Positions 57,482 through 64,000 of a DNA stretch of 64,000 nt are shown here, piece by piece. Each line of letters starts with the position of its first letter. The stretch's first letter is position 1. The translations under genes and the position numbers were made by a program. Source of the stretch: Mesodorylaimus sp. YZB2_4 (Eukaryota; Nematoda; Enoplea; Dorylaimida; Dorylaimidae); NCBI GenBank assembly GCA_030248295.1, contig JASANH010000461.1, forward strand, positions 275,239-339,238, in the 5' to 3' direction. The notes below the pieces were generated by a model. It was not told the origin of the DNA and made no database searches. It saw only the letters and a program-made list of their open reading frames with translations.

Positions 57482-57810
57482 TATTCTGCATATAATTGTG
57501 ATATGCATAAGCATGGCGCACTCTGATCCATTATATCTGCGATGAAGAGACACCAGCAACATCGGCTCAAATCGAAAATGATAGCAACACTAATTTTACT
57601 TAGCCAAGGCTGACCTTGCGAGACGTGTATCGAAACCACGGATATGCTCATCAACTTAAGCTTATTTACAATGACTGAAACTCGACCTGAAAGAAGCTTT
57701 AAAAAACCTGGATGACTTAAGTGTGCTTCAGGGAGAAAAATAGATTCATCTACTTCGTGTGTGCAAACAATGTGCGACCTCAAAAAAAAATTCCCGATCC
57801 CTGAAAAAGG

Positions 57811-58075
57811 TGTGTAGAGCTTGGGTGGGTTCGTACAAAGGGGGCTCTACTCGATTATAAGCAACTCTTTATTGGCTTACCGCAATTCACGAACAGACTA
57901 AAGCGCTCTAAAGACACGAAAAGGCGAACTTATATAAGTTTCGTAGAACACGCAAAGATAGCATGATTCATGATTAGACATAACAAATGTACTAGTGCCA
58001 AACAAAAATGAAGGCAACCATATTCAAATAGCAATGCGCGGTAAATATGAAACTAACATCATCCTGATCACTACA
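57811..58075 (-). repeat. 3' LTR
   Basis: About 265 bp, beginning TGTAGTGATCAGG and ending AAGCTCTACACA on the minus strand (TG..CA ends). It holds a TATA box (TATATAAG, 57,938-57,929) and an AATAAA signal (about 57,875) in the correct order for U3-R-U5. It is preceded by the polypurine tract AAAGAAGGGGAGAG (about 58,076-58,090). The partner LTR is outside the window, so boundaries rest on terminal signals. Confidence 0.75.
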
Positions 58076-58234
58076 CTCTCCCCTTCTTTAAAAACGGACG
58101 CCCCAGTCCGATCACAAAAAAAATAAAATAAGCAATAAAACGCAAAAGGGTCATGATATACGCTCTTGCAAATAAAAATTAGATATTACGATGAACTAAG
58201 TTACGAATCATGCTCATAAGAGAACAAAGAAGTC

Positions 58235-60318
58235 TCATGCCTCTCTTCCATTCTTTCCTTGGCGTCTTTTATTCTCCCTGTTCCTCTTTCGCTCTTGCCT
58301 GGGGGTGTCTTCATGACTAGCCTGGGCAGTGTCAGCCTGCGGGGCCAAAGGGCTGGGCCGCTGTGCTTGCTGACAGCGCGGACGCAAATTGTATGGCATA
58401 TTAGCCAGTCTGTCGCTATACTGCGAATGGCTAGTCGAGGGCTTATCAAAATCTGCTATATTCGATTCAGCATCAGACGAATTTTGAGGGATGGACTCCT
58501 CATCGTTCGATGTGTCAGCTCGGGCTGGAACATTGGGTGATTTTTGTTTCGGGTCAATATGTGGGATTGTACGTCGAAAATCCACTGGGCAGCAGATCGT
58601 GCCTGGTGTGGGAAACGGAGTTTGATGATGGATTCACGGACATCGTCAATGATTTTGGGGCCAATCCACGGTGCTTGAGTGTACTTCTGACCTCCCTTGT
58701 CATACTTTGGGTTCCTGACGAAAACCATTTCTCCGACTTCGTAAGCATAGTTATTGGCGGTCTTATTGTACTGCTCTTGCTGGAGGCGTTGTGCAGTGGT
58801 GATGTTTTCTCGGGCTAATGGTCGTATTTCATTCAGTAATTTGATAACGGTGTCTCCATAGTCGTTTTGGTCAACACGGTATGGGTTGGATTGCTGCAGG
58901 ACTGCACCATCGCAGGGAGTGCGGGGCTTCCTCCCATAGTTCAATTCAAATGGCGTATACATGGTGCTCGACTGATACGTGGTATTGTGAGCAAAAGTTG
59001 CATATGGGATGTATTCGTCCCAATCTGGCTGTCCGAGAGTGTGCATGCGTAGATAGGTACCTAGCACACGATGCCAACGTTCAATAAGGCCATCGCCTTG
59101 CGGATGGTAAGGTGTGGTGAAAATTCTTTTTGTACGACATAATTGACAAATGCGCTGCAGCAATTCTGCAGTCAGGTTCTTTCCACGATCGGACAGTAAA
59201 CGTGACGGTGATCCATGCCGTAGAACGACGTTTTCCATGAAGGCCCGGGCTATGGTTTCGGTGGTAATGTCTGGTGCGACAACGCACTCAATGTACTTGG
59301 TCAGGTAGCAAATAAAACTGATTGTGTAACGGTTTCCTTTCGCTGAAATGGGGAGTGGGCCTTTCATGTCTACTGCTACGACTTCCCAAGGTAACGTTGG
59401 AGGTGGGATTGATTGGAGTGGTGGTTTCAGATACTGATGCGGCGTTTTATGGCGCGCACATGTCAAGCAGGCGTTGACATGGTCGGTCACATCCTTGCGC
59501 ATTGTTGGCCAATAGTAATGTTGCTTGATCCGCTCGAGTGTTCTCTTGACGCCTGGGTGCCCAGCAAATGTGCTGTCATGGTGCAAATGGAGTACTTTTG
59601 TGGTCAATTCTGCCGGCACGGCAATGCGGGTTTGTTGGCCAGTGGGTTGTTCTTTGGTGTTGGGGATTTTATAACGCAGTAGGCGATTTTCCAGTTTGTA
59701 ATTCCTTGCAGCCTTAACTACTGCTGGGTTCGGCTGGGCACCTGGTGCACGATAGTGGGTGCATGCATAGTAAACGTAAATTGGTCCTAAAAATATATCT
59801 TCTTTTTGCGCCTCGATCATTTCTTGCATTTCCGGATAGATTTCGTCAGCAGGACTCAGTTGCGCGTTTAGTTCTTTCGCGCTGGCTGACGAGTGGCCAT
59901 GGGCAAGGGCTTCTTCGCTGGGTGGTTTAGGGACACGCGAACGTGTGGAGAGCATGAGTGTCAAGCTGATGTGGTTCTGCTCAACCGACTCAGGTTGAAC
60001 ACGATCGACTTCTGGTGACAGTAATGGCTGGATTTCTGCCCAACGCAGTTTTGCAGTTTCCGAGTCAATGTTGGTTGGCTCATTGGTAAATGGTGGGCGA
60101 GACAACGCATCTGCATTATTCTCTTTCCCTGGGCGATATTTGAAGCTCAGTTGGTATTGCTGCACAACGATGCCCCACCGGGCAATCCGTGGGTTTGGAT
60201 TGGGCTTTTCAAAAATTGATTTCAGAGCAGTGTTGTCGGTTATGACAGTTACTCGCTGCTCATAAACGTATGGCCGAAAATGGTTCAGGGCTGAAACAAC
60301 GGCAAGAGCTTCCAGCTC
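58235..60318 (-). CDS. retroelement RNase H end and integrase (frameshifted tail)
   Basis: The frame is open from just after the TGA at 60,319-60,321 and runs to 58,456. It begins with the end of RNase H (connection motif RPGKENNADALSR). The integrase follows with its zinc motif H..H..C..C (HLHHDSTFAGH..CLTCARHK, residues about 193-240 counting from 60,165) and the catalytic triad D266 (VDMKGP), D326 (SDRGKN) and E362 (IERWH). A frameshift near 58,580-58,600 moves the C-terminal tail to the frame 58,585-58,235, which ends with the typical PYNLRPR motif (about 58,396-58,376). The integrase would insert the element's DNA. All catalytic residues are present. Confidence 0.92.
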
Positions 60319-60347
60319 TCATGCAGCGTAGTTCCTTTCAGCCTTGG

Positions 60348-61523
60348 TTAATGTACTGTACGGCTGTAATAGGCTACTGGGTGGTCCTTTTTATCTTCAT
60401 GCTCTTGAGACAGGACTGCGCCTATTCCCTCAAAGGATGCGTCAGTCTGTAGGATCCAGGATTTCGTAAAATCGGGATTGGCCAGGATTGGTGTTGTCGC
60501 AAGAGCCTGTTTCAGCTCCTTAAATGCTTTTCCGTGTACATGTGGGAGCCAAATAAAATCGGTACCTTTTTTCACGAGGTTCAGGAGAGGGGATGCCTTC
60601 TTTAAGAAATTTGGGATAAATCTCCTGTAATAGGATAGAAGGCCATTGAATGCCAAAACTTCCTTGACGTTTTTCGGTTCGGGGCAAGCCAGGATTTTCA
60701 GAACTTTGTCTTGGTCAGGCGCTACGCCTTCTCCCGAGACGTGATGTCCAAGAAAGGTGATATTGTCTTGAAGGAAACAACATTTGGACAGTTTCAATTT
60801 AAGCCCAGCGTCTGAGAACGCTTTGAAGACCTGTTCAAGGCGGTCATTGTGCTCTTGGAGTGTTCGACCATAAACGAGGACATCGTCCAAATACGCTAAA
60901 CAGGAGGTCCATTGCAGTTTGCCCAGGACACGAGACATGAGGCGTGCGAAAGTGCCTGGTGCTCCACTAAGGCCAAAAAACATACGGGTAGGTTGGAAGG
61001 ACCCATGGTGCGTAACGAACGCTGCTTTCTCTTTGGACTCGTCATCGAGGGGGACCTGTAGGTAGGCCCATGTTTGATCTAATGACGTGAAGTATTTCGC
61101 GCCATTGACGGCGTCGATCAAGTCGTCAATTCGTGGTAACGGATAATTCGCATACTGGCTTTGACTGTTCAAAAATCGGTAATCAATCACAAGACGGTAT
61201 ACAGGATTTGCAGATGTGGACTTTTTGCGGACCAACAGAACAGGGCTAGCATACGGGCTGCTAGATGGCTCGACGATGCCATTCTCAATAAAGGCTTCAA
61301 CTTGCCTTTCTATTTCTTGTCGCATAGCTGGGGCCACACGATATGGTGCTTTGCGAAATGGGGGGCTATCGCCAGTATTGATGTGGTGCTTGATCAGGTT
61401 GGTGCACCCAATGTCCATGTCATGGCGTGCTATCAGGCTTGGGTATTTCGCGATACGGCTGATCAGATCCTGTTTATCTTGCTCTGAAATGGCTGATGGG
61501 ATGTTGAGCTTTTGTTGCAACAA
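60348..61523 (-). CDS. retroelement reverse transcriptase and RNase H start
   Basis: 391 codons in the same frame as the protease region, separated from it by a single TAG. The Ty3/gypsy RT is complete: RLVIDYRFLNSQ (110-121), YFTSLD with the first catalytic D (149), FGLSGAPGTFARLM (183-196), and the active site YLDDVLVYGR (211-220). RNase H begins with WILQTDASFEGIGAVL. The frame breaks in RNase H at the 5 bp tandem duplication TGTACTGTAC (60,352-60,361), which produces the TAA at 60,348-60,350. Confidence 0.93.
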   Translation of the reverse strand: MLQQKLNIPSAISEQDKQDLISRIAKYPSLIARHDMDIGCTNLIKHHINTGDSPPFRKAPYRVAPAMRQEIERQVEAFIENGIVEPSSSPYASPVLLVRKKSTSANPVYRLVIDYRFLNSQSQYANYPLPRIDDLIDAVNGAKYFTSLDQTWAYLQVPLDDESKEKAAFVTHHGSFQPTRMFFGLSGAPGTFARLMSRVLGKLQWTSCLAYLDDVLVYGRTLQEHNDRLEQVFKAFSDAGLKLKLSKCCFLQDNITFLGHHVSGEGVAPDQDKVLKILACPEPKNVKEVLAFNGLLSYYRRFIPNFLKKASPLLNLVKKGTDFIWLPHVHGKAFKELKQALATTPILANPDFTKSWILQTDASFEGIGAVLSQEHEDKKDHPVAYYSRTVH

Positions 61524-62852
61524 CTATTGACGGAATTCGGTTTCTTTGCAACTTATGGCAGGCTTCTGCCGTTCTTGCTGGGATCCCTGTGGAAGTACGG
61601 TTGCAATTAAGTCACTTGTATGAACGGGCACTGTCGCGCCCAAACGCATACTCGCGTATATGGTGATAGGGGCATTTGTGGCATTGCAGATCCTAATTGG
61701 GATCTGGCCAGTTCTGACGACTGCAACGCAACGGGCAACGAGCAGGGATTCTGTGAGACTGGATATGTCCGGTTCGAATAGGACCATTTCACCCTCTGGT
61801 TGATTAACCTGAACTGGCAGCACTTGCTCATGGTTGGGTGGTACAGTGTTCGTTATGGCTGCTCGGGCATAGCGCAGTTCGGAGGTTGGGCGGGTAACGC
61901 CATAGATCGGCACTGAAAGTGTGTTGTCCAAGTGCAGCTTACCAGTTTTCCAGTCAAATGTGATTTTGTCGAATCTGAACAAAAAGTTCACTCCGATTAG
62001 TAAGGGGCATGGTAAGTTGGGGACGACCAATGCGGAAATGGAAAAGATTTGATCTTTGATGGTCAAGTCTATGACGGTGACTCCCAACACCGGCAGGGTG
62101 GAGCCTCCTGCTCCCACGGGGATTCGTTTAGACTGATGTAACACATTGGCTGCACCTGTTGTGTGCATTGTGCGGTATAGGGCCTCCGAGATGACTGTGT
62201 GGCTAGCGCCTGAGTCCCAGCGCGCTAGTGCATTGGGAATGCCATTTACTGAGACGAAACTCCATGGCGTGTCATGGTTAAATGTGTCTTCTTCAACTGC
62301 CACGTGAAAAACGTGTTCATGCCGCTGTTCGAACCAGTGAGGTGCATATGCGGGTGGCACTGTGTCTTCGGTCACCTTGATGCGGCTGGTTAATAGGAAG
62401 GTGGAGTCGGGCTCGCTCCAACCGTTTGTTTTGAGTGGCTGTGGGCTGCTTGTAAATTCGACTCTGGTCGGGCCACTAGGTGTACTTGTTATGTCAGGTG
62501 GCATGGTCGATGGTTGGGCGGTTCGATGGAAGACGCGGTTCCACAAGGTGGTCCATGGTGTGAGACTCGACTGGCCTGTATTTGCCTGTCTCCCTGGAGG
62601 TGGACTCGGTGGCTCGCCTTCTTTGCTCCTACGTTTTTTTATGTATCGCCTGGCATAATAGATCAGGGCGATCACTGCGGCGATGGCTAATATAATGGTA
62701 ATTGTGTTGATTATATGGCGGAAAGGGCCAGAAAGTAGCTTGTCTGCTCCACCAATAAGCAGGTTGGCATTGTGGGTGGTGATGTTTTCGATGGTGGAAC
62801 CAAGACCTAGGAGAAAATTGGCTACTCCTCCACCTGCCCCCCCCGGGGCCGG
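61524..62852 (-). CDS. membrane segment plus retroviral-type aspartic protease
   Basis: Open from after the TGA at 62,853-62,855 to a TAG at 61,524-61,526. The N-terminal part ends a glycoprotein-like ectodomain and enters a hydrophobic span (about 62,702-62,655) followed by a basic stop-transfer sequence (RRYIKKRR, 62,651-62,628) and a proline-rich linker. The protease follows with the active-site motif ARWDSGASHTVI (D at about 62,216), the second hydrophobic flap region (LVVPNLPCPLLIGVNFL) and a C-terminal extension. Fusion of an Env-like membrane anchor to the start of Pro is unusual: in standard elements Pro follows Gag. Confidence 0.88.
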   Translation of the reverse strand, partial: PAPGGAGGGVANFLLGLGSTIENITTHNANLLIGGADKLLSGPFRHIINTITIILAIAAVIALIYYARRYIKKRRSKEGEPPSPPPGRQANTGQSSLTPWTTLWNRVFHRTAQPSTMPPDITSTPSGPTRVEFTSSPQPLKTNGWSEPDSTFLLTSRIKVTEDTVPPAYAPHWFEQRHEHVFHVAVEEDTFNHDTPWSFVSVNGIPNALARWDSGASHTVISEALYRTMHTTGAANVLHQSKRIPVGAGGSTLPVLGVTVIDLTIKDQIFSISALVVPNLPCPLLIGVNFLFRFDKITFDWKTGKLHLDNTLSVPIYGVTRPTSELRYARAAITNTVPPNHEQVLPVQVNQPEGEMVLFEPDISSLTESLLVARCVAVVRTGQIPIRICNATNAPITIYASMRLGATVPVHTSDLIATVLPQGSQQERQKPAISCKETEFRQ

Positions 62853-63035
62853 TCACACAGCAGCTGGGTCGAATGAGTGTTCTGCAGTGTAGTTCATGAG
62901 GCGTTGTACCTGGTCTTCCAGAATCATCTGTGTGAACACGTAGGAACGTAATAGGGCAACATGTGAAATGATGTCAGCGAGTTTATCGTGAAAAATGGAT
63001 GGGGCATCAAAGGTGAAGATTTTCCAATCACCTCG

Positions 63036-64000
63036 CTACACAACGGAAATGGGAGCCTCGGCTACATGAACGGGACCAGTGCTGGTTTGCCATCGTGTGA
63101 TGGTGGTGTTTGGTAGTGGGCGTGGACAGATTCCTGTCACATGGTGCAGACATGACACTGGCGGCGCTTGGGAGACTAAATCTCTGCTCCCAGGGACGAC
63201 AAACATGGTGGTGTTGTCGATATTGACTGGTAAATATTCATAGCAGATGCCGTTTACTGACTGGTTCCAGTAGATTTCGGCGGCCTGAACTTGGCGGCAC
63301 TGCCAAATCATTAGCGCGTCCCCAGCGAAGGTAGCATGGATGGATTCCTGCATGGTCAATGCACGGGCTCCAAGGGTGGGGTCTAGACGGAGGAGCTGGC
63401 ATATTAGATGCAGATGGCGTTCAGCTGCTCGGCATAACTCGAGCCAGACTGTGCGAAAATGGCTGTTTTCTATTTCCATCAGTTTTGTTTCGAGGTATTG
63501 GAGTTTTGGGTTTATTGGATCACTCTCATTGGCAACCCAGGGGCTAGTTTCTGGTTTTCTTATGTTCATCCAGTGGCGGATGACGGTGTCATGGGTCGTG
63601 CTAGTATCCGGGATGCGGATGATTGCACCTTGCGCTGTTAGGAATGCGCGGGCCAGGTTGCAGATGGATGTTTGGCGCGTTACTGTGAGAGAAATCTGGG
63701 CACTGTCAATGATCACGTATGGCCCTGCGATGGTCGCATTATGTGTGTTGGCGTACTGAAATTGGCATGGGATGTGGAGAGCAGTATGTTGCCATATAAC
63801 AGTGCCATCGGTCATGGTGCACTGTCTAGAGCTTGGGTGGCAACCTCCTACATCGCCAAGGTCGGAAGAGACGGTGGTGCCGTCTACGGTTGCAATTAGT
63901 CCTTGCTCGATAAACAAATTGGAGGCGGAGCTGCAATGTTCGTAGCAGCAGTATTTGAATTCCACGTGGAGAACATTGGTGGTGGCCCACAGTCCTGCTT
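63036..64000 (-). CDS. Env-like glycoprotein ectodomain, 5' incomplete
   Basis: Open from the window edge to a TAG at 63,036-63,038, in the same frame as the downstream membrane/protease region. About 13 cysteines and five N-glycosylation sequons (NAT, NES, NQS, NTT, NTT) indicate a secreted ectodomain. Between this TAG and the TGA at 62,853-62,855 the frame is open and continues the ectodomain toward the membrane segment. A segment with GGCHPSSRQCTMTDG followed by a W recalls class III-type glycoproteins of rhabdo- and chuvirus-like viruses, which other retroelements have captured, but this likeness is tentative. The start, including any signal peptide, lies outside the window. Confidence 0.7.
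   Translation of the reverse strand, partial: AGLWATTNVLHVEFKYCCYEHCSSASNLFIEQGLIATVDGTTVSSDLGDVGGCHPSSRQCTMTDGTVIWQHTALHIPCQFQYANTHNATIAGPYVIIDSAQISLTVTRQTSICNLARAFLTAQGAIIRIPDTSTTHDTVIRHWMNIRKPETSPWVANESDPINPKLQYLETKLMEIENSHFRTVWLELCRAAERHLHLICQLLRLDPTLGARALTMQESIHATFAGDALMIWQCRQVQAAEIYWNQSVNGICYEYLPVNIDNTTMFVVPGSRDLVSQAPPVSCLHHVTGICPRPLPNTTITRWQTSTGPVHVAEAPISVV

Larger units (their letters stand above)
57811..64000 (-). mobile_element. Ty3/gypsy LTR retroelement with upstream Env-like region, 3' part
   Basis: Read on the minus strand, from the window edge: Env-like glycoprotein region, transmembrane segment, aspartic protease, reverse transcriptase with RNase H, integrase, polypurine tract, 3' LTR. 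The 5' LTR and any gag lie beyond 64,000. There is no room for an env gene after integrase: the polypurine tract follows about 150 bp after the last frame. Damage: in-frame TAG 63,036-63,038, TGA 62,853-62,855, TAG 61,524-61,526, a 5 bp duplication at 60,352-60,361, TGA 60,319-60,321, and a frameshift in the integrase tail. Every domain is otherwise well preserved, so this copy is fairly young but dead. Confidence 0.92.

Noticed and set aside
63340-63759. 139-codon plus-strand frame opposite the Env-like region
   Set aside because: Antisense shadow; Arg/Trp/Ser composition and no domain, while the minus frame has cysteines and sequons typical of a glycoprotein.
1-64000. CRISPR arrays, bacterial operons, rRNA or intact tRNA genes
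   Set aside because: No regularly spaced short repeats, no operon-like packing, and no full-length cloverleaf were found; the window is eukaryotic.

Overview
The window reads as animal DNA, most likely a nematode or another ecdysozoan. It is AT-rich and intron-containing and carries Tc1/mariner, piggyBac, LINE and Ty3/gypsy elements. Its host genes belong to families that are common or expanded in nematodes: GT10 and GT11 fucosyltransferases and FkbM-type (Methyltransf_21) methyltransferases. Nothing here points to bacteria. The lineage is inferred, because no rRNA or mitochondrial marker is present.

Layout. 1-375 is the last exon of an FkbM-type methyltransferase. 376-16,800 is gene-poor, with two Tc1/mariner relics, a LINE endonuclease fragment and diverged repeats. 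16,800-19,760 is a decayed APE-type LINE. 19,762-28,432 is copy A of a duplicated block: a broken GT10 fucosyltransferase, then an intact two-exon, membrane-anchored Star/FkbM-like gene. 29,987-31,102 is an intact single-copy GT11 fucosyltransferase. 32,000-34,604 is a LINE 3' end followed by a frameshifted piggyBac transposase. 34,903-43,097 is copy B of the block (+ strand) and 45,188-55,545 is copy C (- strand). B and C form a giant inverted repeat around a 2.1 kb spacer that holds a SINE-like sequence and retroelement scraps. Copy C has the only intact GT10 gene (428 aa). 55,640-56,030 is a small LINE-tail plus piggyBac scrap. 57,811-64,000 (- strand) is the 3' part of a Ty3/gypsy element: LTR, integrase, RT/RNase H, protease and, unusually, an Env-like glycoprotein region upstream of the protease.

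How the genes may work together. GT10 and GT11 transfer fucose in the Golgi. FkbM-family enzymes include sugar O-methyltransferases, and the three Star/FkbM copies have the same N-terminal membrane-anchor layout as Golgi glycosyltransferases. Nematodes are known to carry O-methylated fucose. The window is therefore a candidate locus for making fucosylated, possibly methylated, surface glycans; this link is inference. All three Star/FkbM copies encode the same protein, while two of three GT10 copies are broken. The B and C arms differ by two internal deletions whose mechanisms can be read from the sequence.
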